Assembly: GCA_004020875.1 (NCBI GenBank)
Contig: SAPZ01000021.1
Span: forward strand, 1 to 59,639
From: Mesorhizobium sp.
GTDB taxonomy: Bacteria > Pseudomonadota > Alphaproteobacteria > Rhizobiales > Rhizobiaceae
Length of the DNA: 59,639 nucleotides
Direction of reading: 5' to 3'
Shown here: piece by piece, positions 16,832 through 24,400 of the stretch
Layout of the letters: the number at the start of each line of letters is the position of its first letter
How positions within the stretch are numbered: the stretch's first letter is position 1
Position numbers and translations under genes: made by a program
The notes under the pieces: generated by a model
Databases searched by the model: none
What the model was told of the DNA's origin: nothing
What the model saw: only the letters and a program-made list of their open reading frames with translations

Positions 16832-17476
16832 TCAGTTCCTCTCCCTCGCCTCATGCATCAGCAGCGCCGCTTCGGTGCGGTTGCGGACGTTGAGCTTGGC
16901 GAGCACCCTGGTCATGTGATGCTTGACGGTCTTTTCCTGCAGCGACAGCCGGGCGGCGACTTCCTTGTTGCTCAGTCCCTCCGCGACGAGCTTCAGGATT
17001 TCGGCCTCGCGGCCGGTGAGTTGGGCGAGGGGGTCCGGCTTGCTGCCGGTGGGCTGCAGAAGGTCGGAAAGCAGCCTGGCCGACAGGCTCGGCGAAACAT
17101 AGCTCTGGCCGTTGGCGACATCGCGCAGGATCTCAGCCAGCGCCTTGGAGCCGACGCCTTTCAGCACATAGCCGCGCGCGCCGGCCTTCAGCGCCTGGGC
17201 GACGTCGGCATTGGTCTCCGACACCGTCAGCATCACGACCTTCTGCTCAGGCGTCGCTGAAAGGATGCTGGCAAGCGCGTTGAGGCCGCCGCCCGGCATG
17301 CTGATGTCGAGCAGAAGGATATCGGGCGTGCTGGCGCGCACCAGCCGTTCGGCGTCCTCGGCGCTGGCGCCTTCGCCCACGAGTTCGAAGCCGCCTATCT
17401 CGCCGAGGCTGCGCGCCACGCCCTCGCGAAACAGTGGGTGGTCGTCGACTATTGCGATGCGGATGGATGTGCTCAC
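16832..17476 (-). CDS. NarL/LuxR-family response regulator
   Basis: A 214-aa regulator with a receiver domain (Asp11, Asp12, phospho-acceptor Asp57 in ILLLDISMPGG, Lys105 region in GYVLKGVGS) and a C-terminal LuxR helix-turn-helix (LTGREAEILKLVAEGLSNKEVAARLSLQEKTVKHHM). It starts at a GTG with GAGGAG upstream and overlaps the kinase stop by 4 bp (GTGA), so the pair is coupled. Targets are unknown; the two exported Gly-rich genes are the nearest candidates by position. Confidence 0.92.
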   Translation of the reverse strand: MSTSIRIAIVDDHPLFREGVARSLGEIGGFELVGEGASAEDAERLVRASTPDILLLDISMPGGGLNALASILSATPEQKVVMLTVSETNADVAQALKAGARGYVLKGVGSKALAEILRDVANGQSYVSPSLSARLLSDLLQPTGSKPDPLAQLTGREAEILKLVAEGLSNKEVAARLSLQEKTVKHHMTRVLAKLNVRNRTEAALLMHEARERN

Positions 17477-18885
17477 GGTTGCTCCTCGACAGACAAGGTG
17501 ATCACCAGTCTGGTTCCTCCGGGTCCGGTCAGTGTCTCGAATTGACCGCCTATGCTTTCGATACGTTCTCTCAGGCCCGCAAGCCCAAGTCCCTCGCTTC
17601 GGGCCGGGTCGAAGCCGGGGCCCGTGTCCACGACCTCGACGAGAAGCTTACCGCCTTTCGTCGTGGCCCTGACCTGCTGGCCCTTGCCCTTGCCGTGCCG
17701 GAAGGCGTTGTTCAGGCCCTCCTGCACGAACCGATAGATGCTGATCTTTTCCGAGGTGCCGAGTTCCGGCAAGCGCTCTGGCAGGGTTAGCAACACATTG
17801 GTGCTGGTGCGGCGCTCATGCTCGGCCACCGCCAGCCGCAGGATGTCGGCGATGGCCTGCGTTTCGATCTGCGGCAGCACCAGCCCGTTGCAGATGCCGC
17901 GTATCTCGCGCATCGCTTCGCCGAGCGTCTTGTGGATTCCGGCGATCTCGGCTTCGCGCAGCGTGCTCGACGTGGCCGGATCGACCAGCGCCGGGCTGTC
18001 CATCCTCAGCGCGGCGAGCGCCACAAGTTGCGCCGGCCCGTCATGCAGGTCCGCGCCTATGCGCCTCAGATAGCGCTCGTTGATGGCGGTGGCGCGGCGC
18101 GAGGCGCGCTGAACGCGCTGCCGCAGCGACGAGTTCTGCGCCAGCGCCGCCTGCAATTCGGAGACCTTGGCCTCGAGCGCTGCCTGCTGCGTGACGATGG
18201 TGCGGCTGCCGCGGAAAACGATGCCCGAGAGCAGGGCAAGCGCCGCCGCCGTGGCGCCCGCCACCACCAGCCAGCTCCACAACAGGGCCGAGTGCAGGGA
18301 TTCCTCGAAATCGCCGGACAATTCGTAGAATTCGGTCACGGCCACGACCTCGCCCGACCAGGGTTCGCGCACCGGGTTGTAGATCTCGAGCAGCGGCACT
18401 CCCATCGAGCGTTCCTTGTCGTCTTCCTCGTCTTCGAGCCTGTTATAGTTGTATTTGACCATCACATTGCCGGCGAAGGCGGCGATGAGGTTGGCATTGG
18501 GCTTGATCTGCCTGCCGATAAGGTTCGCGTCCTTCGAATAGAGGATTCTGCCGTCGCGCCGCCACAGCTTGAACGATACCAGCCTTTTTCCGAGCGCCCC
18601 CTGGCCGAGCGTCTCGTCCAGTGCCCGCTTGACGGTGTCGTCCAGCTCCTGGCTCTTGCGCATGTCGGGCAGCAGCGGCGCGATCACGCTGTCGACATAG
18701 AGTGCGGTGGTGGCGGCGGAATTGTGCAGGACGCCGTCACGGATCTGCGATGTCACCCACAGCCCGACCACGAGCATCACCGCCAGAAGGCCGATGCCGC
18801 CCGCGATCACGAACTGCCAGGCAAGCGAGAGCCCGCTCCAGATTCCTGCAAGCCGTTTCAGATACCTCCCAAACATCGACACCAT
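17473..18885 (-). CDS. Membrane sensor histidine kinase, NarX/DegS type
   Basis: A 470-aa kinase: transmembrane helix at about 24-46, a periplasmic sensor of about 150 residues (a single-Cache-like arrangement, including FKLWRRDGRILYSKDANLIG), a second helix at about 201-224, and a coiled-coil linker at about 230-262. The HisKA_3 phosphorylation box is IGADLHDGPAQ with His281. The ATPase domain has NNAFRHG (N box) and GLGLAGLRERI (G box). It signals to the response regulator encoded immediately downstream. The ligand is unknown. Confidence 0.92.
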   Translation of the reverse strand: MVSMFGRYLKRLAGIWSGLSLAWQFVIAGGIGLLAVMLVVGLWVTSQIRDGVLHNSAATTALYVDSVIAPLLPDMRKSQELDDTVKRALDETLGQGALGKRLVSFKLWRRDGRILYSKDANLIGRQIKPNANLIAAFAGNVMVKYNYNRLEDEEDDKERSMGVPLLEIYNPVREPWSGEVVAVTEFYELSGDFEESLHSALLWSWLVVAGATAAALALLSGIVFRGSRTIVTQQAALEAKVSELQAALAQNSSLRQRVQRASRRATAINERYLRRIGADLHDGPAQLVALAALRMDSPALVDPATSSTLREAEIAGIHKTLGEAMREIRGICNGLVLPQIETQAIADILRLAVAEHERRTSTNVLLTLPERLPELGTSEKISIYRFVQEGLNNAFRHGKGKGQQVRATTKGGKLLVEVVDTGPGFDPARSEGLGLAGLRERIESIGGQFETLTGPGGTRLVITLSVEEQP

Positions 18886-19397
18886 TCACCCACCCGTTCG
18901 CGACAGTATAGGCGAGGGGACGCAATTGCGACACCGACCTTGGTCCGTGCCGATGAGGAAGGTTAACGACGGGCCGTTGCCGGCCCGCCGGCAATTGCGA
19001 TTCGCAAGCGGCAAGGTCGCGCCCCGAATGGCAAATGCCCGCGTCGCTCCTGTTGACGGGGAAGACGCGGGCCGGCTGCCACCTGAATTCTTGCAGCGCC
19101 GACAAAATCACCAATCCTGGCCCAGGTCCAGACCGAAAGACGTGTGCCTCGCGGAATATAGCGCCACGCCACGGCCGTCTCGCTCCAGGGTGGTCCTGCC
19201 ATCGGGCGTTGTGGACATGAATATAGCGATATCTATCGGGTGCCAGACTCCCGCGGCCGAAACGCTCTGTCCTCGCACAAAACCCGGGAACTCGCGACGG
19301 CATTTGCCCCCAAAAGAAGTCAGAGCCAAGGCCTTGATCGGCCGGAGACGCGCCGCTTATACGATGGACGTTACCTTGCTGTTTCTGGCAACGCAGT
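18886..19397. other. Intergenic region, one weak small ORF
   Basis: About 510 bp upstream of the kinase gene. The only protein-like stretch is a 36-codon minus-strand frame at 19108-19218 (MSTTPDGRTTLERDGRG and on), with no clear ribosome site. I give it low weight. No strong repeats or terminators are seen. Confidence 0.35.
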
Positions 19398-19583
19398 ATG
19401 GACGTCGGCACAAAAAACCATAAAAGAAATCAGCGGCTGTCGATCTTTGAGCTCGAGGCATTGCGGGAAGCTTTCAGGCAGTCTGTTCGGGAGAACGACG
19501 TCACGGAAGCCGATTGGGCGCGGCACGCCGAGCATTTCGTCAAGAGCACGCTCCAAAAAGGCGGCCGGCTTATGCGAGGTTGA
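19398..19583 (+). CDS. Small hypothetical protein (61 aa)
   Basis: A charged helical protein (IFELEALREAFRQSVREND and on) with normal residue usage for a real short gene. Function is unknown. The ribosome site is weak, so the start is uncertain. It lies in a stretch dominated by very short genes. Confidence 0.45.
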   Translation: MDVGTKNHKRNQRLSIFELEALREAFRQSVRENDVTEADWARHAEHFVKSTLQKGGRLMRG

Positions 19584-19753
19584 GCGTTCAGGCGTCCGGG
19601 AGCCGGATGGTTCCAGGCGGGAACGCTTCGGCCCTGGCTGTTCGGACCATTGCGCCGGCGCATAGGACCTCAGCGACAATTGCGGGCGCAGGTGGAAACG
19701 GACACTCTGTGCTCGCGTCGGCTCCCCCCAAGGAAACCCAATGGTCGGCGCTT

Positions 19754-19811
19754 TAGCCCGGCTTGCCTGTAAGAGAGCCGTACTCTTTTACCGCCAAGGC
19801 AAGCCGGGCTA
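19754..19811. repeat. Extended 15-bp perfect inverted repeat
   Basis: TAGCCCGGCTTGCCT (19754-19768) and AGGCAAGCCGGGCTA (19797-19811) are exact reverse complements. The 28-bp interior contains a partly paired GTAAGAG/CTCTTTTAC. There is no T tract, so it is not a classic terminator. It lies in the 350-bp gap between two short plus-strand genes, where nothing else is recognisable. Confidence 0.55.
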
Positions 19812-19932
19812 CCCTACTCCCTGAATGATCCAAGGCCGGTCCGTCGTCGTCGCGAGGCGCCGAAGAAATGTATGCCCGTGGCCATCGCAATGTGGCGGAA
19901 CGAAAAGCAGGTCAGTCGCGTTCTAGGCCGCG

Positions 19933-20154
19933 ATGTCGAGGAGTCCCCACCATCATAACGCCGAAAAGCCGTTTCAGGCCTCAACAGACGAGGCGGAGCG
20001 CTTGGCGCGTGCGGAAAAGAACGCCAGGCTGAAGAAGCTTCGCACCCACGCTTCCTGGCTGGTGCTCGATCCGCAGGCGCATTTCCAGGAGGAGATCGAC
20101 TGTTCGGCCCTGCTCGGCGACCTGTCGATCCGAAAGGTCGGCCGCGACGGTTAA
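19933..20154 (+). CDS. Small hypothetical protein (73 aa)
   Basis: A short, charged protein (DEAERLARAEKNARLKKLRTH, then ASWLVLDPQAHFQEEIDC) of unknown function, possibly a DNA- or RNA-binding helix followed by a beta part. Its TAA is followed directly by a palindromic repeat beginning at 20155. It is plausible as a gene from its composition; support is moderate. Confidence 0.4.
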   Translation: MSRSPHHHNAEKPFQASTDEAERLARAEKNARLKKLRTHASWLVLDPQAHFQEEIDCSALLGDLSIRKVGRDG

Positions 20155-20256
20155 TGCATGTCGCCCAGAAGTGCGCGGCGGTTTTGGGACAAGGACATGC
20201 ATCAAAACAAGGGTTAAAGCGCGTCGCCTGAATCCGTTTCATCGACGCGCTCTAGG
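20155..20256. repeat. Composite rhizobial palindromic repeat
   Basis: Two units. The first (20155-20213) has outer arms TGCATGTC/GACATGCA round a core AGAAGTGCGCGGCGGTTTTG, followed by an A-rich CAAAACAAG box. The second (20214-20256) is the palindrome AGCGCGTCG/CGACGCGCT around GAATCCGTTTCAT. The core matches copies at 28584 and 33238 that have different outer arms. A partial CAATTCCAGGAA follows at 20259. These are multi-copy intergenic repeats of the Mesorhizobium type. Confidence 0.7.
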
Positions 20257-20285
20257 GCAATTCCAGGAACGCGACTTTCAGCCCG

Positions 20286-20444
20286 TCACGCGACCTGCAA
20301 TCCGGCCGCGGCATCCTCGCGCGCGATCTCGATCAGCCGCGCGATCGCCCATGGCGTCATCAGCGCAAGAAAAGCGCAGAGATCGAGGAAGATCGATCGT
20401 GCCAGATCGAACCCGCTGTGATCGTAGCAGACTGCAAACTCCAT
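20286..20444 (-). CDS. Small hypothetical protein (52 aa)
   Basis: A short gene opening with MEFAVCYDHSGFDLARS, then a hydrophobic stretch (LDLCAFLALMTPWAIARL) and an acidic-Ala C-terminus. AAAAGGGGTAAGG lies just upstream of the ATG at 20444. The hydrophobic helix could span the membrane. The function is unknown and the call rests on composition and the ribosome site. Confidence 0.45.
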   Translation of the reverse strand: MEFAVCYDHSGFDLARSIFLDLCAFLALMTPWAIARLIEIAREDAAAGLQVA

Positions 20445-20623
20445 AACGCCTTACCCCTTTTGACCCACCCGTAGCGCATGTAATTTCGCTCACCCTTGAG
20501 CATGAGCCTGATTTGCATCGAATACAAGGTGCTGCTAATGCAGCCGGATATGCGCCGTGCTGGCGCAAGAACTTCCAGTTCGACAACAATCGACGCCGTC
20601 CGGTCGAGTCCAAACAGGCGGGC

Positions 20624-21004
20624 TTAGGCCGGCTTCGGCCAGAACAGCCAGGTGAGCGCCAGCGCCGCCAGCACCCAGACCGCGATCATGAAGGCGAAAC
20701 CCGCCTTGCTGATCGGCTTCACGCGTCGCGTGGCTTCTTCGCGGAATTCCCGCATCAGGTCGGGCGGCACCAACCTGGCCGCGAGCATGATGCCGAGAGG
20801 CACGATCAGCAAATCGTCCAGATAGCCTATGATCGGGATGAAGTCCGGTATGAGATCGATCGGGCTCAGCGCATAGGCCGCGACGGCGCCCGCGGTGGCT
20901 TTTGCGTACCAGGGCACGCGCGAATCACGAGCTGCGATCCAGAGCGCCACAGCGTCGCGCTTGATGGCGCGCGCCCATTGCTTTGCCGAGTCCAGAGCCG
21001 ACAT
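20624..21004 (-). CDS. YkvA/DUF1232 family membrane protein
   Basis: A 126-aa protein with the DUF1232 signature VPWYAKATAGAVAAYALSPIDLIPDFIPIIGYLDDLLIVP (about residues 30-70) followed by a C-terminal transmembrane helix (FAFMIAVWVLAALALTWLFW). The family has no firmly assigned biochemical role. The ORF is complete and monocistronic. Confidence 0.85.
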   Translation of the reverse strand: MSALDSAKQWARAIKRDAVALWIAARDSRVPWYAKATAGAVAAYALSPIDLIPDFIPIIGYLDDLLIVPLGIMLAARLVPPDLMREFREEATRRVKPISKAGFAFMIAVWVLAALALTWLFWPKPA

Positions 21005-21066
21005 GAGCCTATTCTATACGGCTGTGCGGGTCTTCAGGCCAACGGGCGAACGCTGGATTTGGCCTC

Positions 21067-21249
21067 TCAGGCGCAGTCCTTCAGCTCGACAACCTCTACG
21101 CCGAGGCGGAAAGCCTGGCCATCCGCGTAGGAGCGCGCATATTGCTCGGCTTCGAAGGGGAAGATGAGCGTCGTGCCGTAGGCGGTGACGCGGACCGTCC
21201 ATTTCTGTCCCCTGACGAGTTCAACACCGTGAAGCTTCGCCGTCACCAT
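21067..21249 (-). CDS. Small hypothetical protein (60 aa)
   Basis: A mostly beta, soluble 60-aa protein (KWTVRVTAYGTTLIFPFEAE, then QYARSYADGQAFRLGVEVVE). GAGGAGGG lies 5 nt upstream of the ATG, a strong ribosome site. Function is unknown. Confidence 0.6.
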   Translation of the reverse strand: MVTAKLHGVELVRGQKWTVRVTAYGTTLIFPFEAEQYARSYADGQAFRLGVEVVELKDCA

Positions 21250-21438
21250 CTCACCCTCCTCAGATCCGGCACTTCAGCAACATCCGCATAACGCCGCGAA
21301 AGTCATTTGAATACAAATAATTCGACTCAATCGTGTCGTTGCGATGTCGATTCCTACATTGGGTCGTTTGCGTCCGTGAAATGGTTCACCGACAGAAGCT
21401 TTTTTTGCCGCCGGCCGCGGGCGGGGTGCATGGCGATC

Positions 21439-21464
21439 GGAACCGAGGCGGCCCCAGGCGGGTT
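21439..21464 (+). promoter_or_regulatory. Candidate sigma-EcfG promoter for 49-aa gene
   Basis: GGAAC (21439-21443), 17 bp, GGTT (21461-21464), about 30 bp before the ATG at 21494. This fits the alphaproteobacterial general stress promoter pattern with one deviation in the -10. Confidence 0.35.
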
Positions 21465-21493
21465 GGAGTCATGGCCCTGCACAGGAGGTCTCC

Positions 21494-21643
21494 ATGATCC
21501 GCAAGCTGAAATCCGGCGAATACCGGCTCTATTCGCGCAAGATCGATCCCAGGACCGGCAAGCGCCGCAATCTCGGTACCTTCAAGTCGCGCGAAGCCGC
21601 GGAAAAGCACGAACGCGAAGTCCAGTATTTCAAGCGGCACTAG
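21494..21643 (+). CDS. Small basic protein (49 aa)
   Basis: A complete short gene: MIRKLKSGEYRLYSRK, then DPRTGKRRNLGTF and a helical SREAAEKHEREVQYFKRH tail. AGGAGGT precedes the ATG by 4 nt. The pattern (beta hairpin with G-K-R-R-N-L-G-TF then an EA-E helix) resembles the N-terminal arm-binding-like domain of phage integrases, but the protein stands alone. It may bind nucleic acid. The function is unknown. Confidence 0.65.
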   Translation: MIRKLKSGEYRLYSRKIDPRTGKRRNLGTFKSREAAEKHEREVQYFKRH

Positions 21644-21677
21644 TTGTTTTTCGTTTTCGCCACCGATGGCGATCGCA

Positions 21678-22013
21678 TCATCCATGCGGTGTCGGCGGGG
21701 TGCGCGGGCGAGGGTGGCCCGGCACGTTGGAGCCGATGTGGTCGAGGTCGCAACGCCGCGTCAGCATCTCGACCGATCCGGTGTCGACGGTCACGCGCCC
21801 CAGAACCTGCACGGTCGTTCGTCCGAGATCTTCGTCGACATGGACGACCTCGCCCTCAAGCCTGAGCTTGTCGCCCGCCTTGGCGTTGGGCTCGACCATC
21901 GAATAACTGTGGCTGTCGCCCTCGAGCGTCAGCGTCACGCGGTCCTTGACGCGCGCGGTCACTGTCGCGACCACCGCCACCCTATCGCCTATTTCAACAA
22001 CGGGCCGTGTCAT
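21678..22013 (-). CDS. Hypothetical beta-rich protein (111 aa)
   Basis: The first ~85 residues look like a small beta-barrel (VEIGDRVAVVATVTARVKDR, TLEGDSHSYSMVEP, KLRLEGEVVHVDEDLGR, TTVQVLGRVTVDTGSVE), OB-like in texture. The C-terminal tail is Pro/Arg-rich and may be disordered. AAAGGAGG lies 5 nt before the ATG. Function is unknown. Confidence 0.6.
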   Translation of the reverse strand: MTRPVVEIGDRVAVVATVTARVKDRVTLTLEGDSHSYSMVEPNAKAGDKLRLEGEVVHVDEDLGRTTVQVLGRVTVDTGSVEMLTRRCDLDHIGSNVPGHPRPRTPPTPHG

Positions 22014-22154
22014 TGCGGCCTCCTTTCTGCTCCGCGCGGTCGTTGGACGGGAGCCAATTGGCTGACGACATGACGGATGCCGGTAGCTGCTGAAATAAAC
22101 GGAAAAACAAGTGTTTGGTTGCCTCTGCCGTGCCTGCCGCTACGGCCCGGCCGA

Positions 22155-23057
22155 TCACATGAAGCCGGGATTTCGCGGCAGATACTGCGTCCAGCCGCCA
22201 TAGCCGGGCGATGCCATCAACAGCATCGGGAAGGTGATGCGCATCCCTTGATCGACCGCAAGGGCAAGCGCGCTCTCGCATGTGCCCGGGAGGAAGGCTG
22301 ATACCTTTTCGACCGAGCGATCTGCCGCCAGCCGCAATGCCGTCGCGAAGGCATCACGAAGAAAATCCGGCCGCGTCACCGCCAGGGGCCCGATATGCCC
22401 GCCGGCGCTGAGATAGCTGTAGCCGATCGCCTCGCTCCCGGCGAGGAGCAAGACACCTGTCGTCGCGGAATCGCTGCGCAGATAGCGGTGGTGCTTCTCC
22501 CGCGAGACGCCCAGGGCACTGGCGTCGATCTTGATGAGTTTTTCCATTGTCGCGGCGCTGCCGTCCATTTCGATGGCGCGCAATGGCGATTGAGGCAACG
22601 CCTTGGTCACTTGTTCGCGCGCGGCGCCGAGATAGTAGATCGGCGTTTTGGGAAACAAGCCGTGCCGCATGTAAAGGCCCTGCGAGACACGGTTGAAGGT
22701 GAACGTGATGAGCGCCCTGTGGACTGCGCCCGATTTGCGGGCGTGCTGCATGGTTCGCTCCAGCAGCGTATTCCCGATGCCGTGGCCTTGTCGGCCAGGA
22801 TCTACGAAAAGCTGGGCGAGAAACCAGATGTCGCCGCAGGCCGAGCTCCAGGCGAAGCCCGCAATTTCCCCGTCGTCTTCCGCCACCCACAGGCCGTCGG
22901 GGTCGTCCTCGAGTGAGAACAACTGGAAATTGGGCGGGCTCGTCGCCGCCATCGGGCCGAAGCCGTGCCGAACGGTAAGCTCATTGATGCTGCCGACCAC
23001 CATGGCATCGGTCGCGGCCAGGTCATCGGCGCGAGCAGGTCTGTAAACGAGCGACAT
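22155..23057 (-). CDS. GNAT family N-acetyltransferase, two-domain
   Basis: A 300-aa protein. The N-terminal half is a full GNAT fold (residues about 1-150) with the acetyl-CoA motif LFVDPGRQGHGIGNTLLERT and a typical AVHRALITFTFN strand. The second half (about 165-300) looks like a diverged second GNAT domain (LRSDSATTGVLLLAGSEAIGYSYLS, IGPLAVTRPDFLRDAFATAL). The acceptor is unknown. It is a single gene divergent from ku. Confidence 0.82.
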   Translation of the reverse strand: MSLVYRPARADDLAATDAMVVGSINELTVRHGFGPMAATSPPNFQLFSLEDDPDGLWVAEDDGEIAGFAWSSACGDIWFLAQLFVDPGRQGHGIGNTLLERTMQHARKSGAVHRALITFTFNRVSQGLYMRHGLFPKTPIYYLGAAREQVTKALPQSPLRAIEMDGSAATMEKLIKIDASALGVSREKHHRYLRSDSATTGVLLLAGSEAIGYSYLSAGGHIGPLAVTRPDFLRDAFATALRLAADRSVEKVSAFLPGTCESALALAVDQGMRITFPMLLMASPGYGGWTQYLPRNPGFM

Positions 23058-23145
23058 GGAACAACCTCAACCATTAGAGCGCGAGCCGCGGTACAGATCA
23101 TATCAGCGAATCATGCCTGCCGTCTTGCTGTGGCTTGGCCCGCGC

Positions 23146-23170
23146 GGAACCACGCGGGTCGCCAGATGTT
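23146..23170 (+). promoter_or_regulatory. Candidate sigma-EcfG promoter for ku
   Basis: GGAAC (23146-23150), 16 bp, TGTT (23167-23170), 33 bp before the ku start. This is close to the GGAAC-N16/17-CGTT consensus of alphaproteobacterial general stress sigma factors, which are known to drive ku-type repair genes in rhizobia. Confidence 0.4.
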
Positions 23171-23202
23171 CCTGTTGATCGCAACGACAACAGGAATGGC
23201 AC

Positions 23203-24027
23203 ATGGTTGCGCCACGCGCGGTCTGGAAGGGTTTTCTCAAGGTCGGGTCGGTGTCATGCGGCGTGAAGCTGGTCGGCGCGACCAGCGAAACCGGAAAAGT
23301 TCATTTCAAGATCCTGAACCGCAAGGACGGCCTGCCGGTGAAAAGCGCCTACGTCGACGAGCAGACCGGCGATATCGTAGAGACTGAGGACCAGACCAAG
23401 GGCTTCGAGGTGGAGACGGACGATTTCATCGAGATCGAGCCGGATGAGATCAAGAAGCTGAAGCTCACCTCGGCGCATACGTTGGAGGTTGACGAGTTCG
23501 TCGCCCTTGACGAGATCGACACCCGCTATCTGCAAAAGCCCTATTACCTCGTCCCCGCCGATGGCGCCGCGCTCGAGGCGTTCAGCGTGCTGCGCGAGGC
23601 GATGAAGAAGAAGCGCGTCGCCGCAAGATCCTGCGTGGTGCTCTACCAGCGCGGCCGCGAGGTCGTCATCGAGCCTTTCGGCAAGGGAATGCTGCTCACC
23701 GAACTGCGCACCCGCGACGAGATGGTCTCGGAAAAGAGCGTCTTCGAAGACCTGACGTCACCGAAATACGACAAGGACCTGCTCGAGATTGCCGAGCTTT
23801 TGATCGACAAGAAGGTGACGAAGTTCGATCCTTCGAAGTTCGAGGATACCTATGAGGATGCGCTGATCGCGATGATCGATGCCAAGCGCAAGGGTAAGAA
23901 ACCGCCGAAGGCCGCGCCACCGCCAAAGGAAAATGTCGTCGACCTCGCCTCGGTGCTCAGGAAGAGCCTTGCCAAGGAAGGCATCAAGGCGCCCTCGAAT
24001 GCCAAGCCTGCCCGCAAGTCGGCCTGA
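23203..24027 (+). CDS. ku: Ku protein for non-homologous end joining
   Basis: A 274-aa bacterial Ku homodimer subunit that binds DNA ends and recruits LigD. It opens with APRAVWKGFLKVGSVSCGVKLV and carries the family core VHFKILNRKDGLPVK, FIEIEPDEIKKLKL and KPYYLVPADGAALEAFSVLREAMKK. The Lys/Pro-rich C-terminal tail (KGKKPPKAAPPPKE, AKPARKSA) is usual in this group. No LigD gene lies in the window, and rhizobia often carry several ku/ligD sets. Convergent neighbours are absent and the gene appears monocistronic. Confidence 0.94.
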   Translation: MVAPRAVWKGFLKVGSVSCGVKLVGATSETGKVHFKILNRKDGLPVKSAYVDEQTGDIVETEDQTKGFEVETDDFIEIEPDEIKKLKLTSAHTLEVDEFVALDEIDTRYLQKPYYLVPADGAALEAFSVLREAMKKKRVAARSCVVLYQRGREVVIEPFGKGMLLTELRTRDEMVSEKSVFEDLTSPKYDKDLLEIAELLIDKKVTKFDPSKFEDTYEDALIAMIDAKRKGKKPPKAAPPPKENVVDLASVLRKSLAKEGIKAPSNAKPARKSA

Positions 24028-24103
24028 TCGGGCGATATGACGTCCAAGTTCGGGATAGGCGGATCCGCTGACACAGCGGGAGGTAGTCTTTCGCCTGATT
24101 GCC

Positions 24104-24127
24104 ATATCCTACCCTGGGGGATAGGAT
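24104..24127 (+). promoter_or_regulatory. Operator-like inverted repeat before dmeR
   Basis: ATCCTA (24106-24111) and TAGGAT (24122-24127) flank CCCTGGGGGA. A G-tract inside an inverted repeat is the operator form used by RcnR/CsoR-type metalloregulators, and this lies 8 bp before the chosen dmeR start. Its position argues against translation from 24099. Confidence 0.65.
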
Positions 24128-24134
24128 CGATGCC

Positions 24135-24392
24135 ATGACGATACACGGCTCCCATCCCGACATCATCGCCCGGCTCAAGCGCGCGCACGGCCATCTCGCG
24201 GCGGTGCTCACCATGTTCGAGCAGGGCCGTTCCTGCCTTGACCTCGCGCAACAGCTCCATGCCGTCGAAAGTGCCGTCGGCAACGCCAAGCGCGAGCTTA
24301 TCCACGACCATATGGAGCATTGCCTTGTCGAGGGCGGCGAGCCGACCAGGGATACGCTGAAAGAGCTGAAGCAGCTCACCAAATATCTGTGA
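24135..24392 (+). CDS. dmeR: Metal-sensing repressor, RcnR/CsoR family (DmeR-like)
   Basis: An 85-aa all-helical DUF156 repressor. From the ATG at 24135 the metal ligands are Cys34, His59 and Cys63, with His4/His7 near the N-terminus, so it combines the CsoR Cys-His-Cys set with an RcnR-like N-terminal His. Its partner gene encodes a cation diffusion facilitator, as in the rhizobial dmeRF cobalt/nickel systems. It should release its operator on binding Co(II)/Ni(II). The genes are 8 bp apart. Confidence 0.88.
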   Translation: MTIHGSHPDIIARLKRAHGHLAAVLTMFEQGRSCLDLAQQLHAVESAVGNAKRELIHDHMEHCLVEGGEPTRDTLKELKQLTKYL

Positions 24393-24400
24393 GGCGGCTC

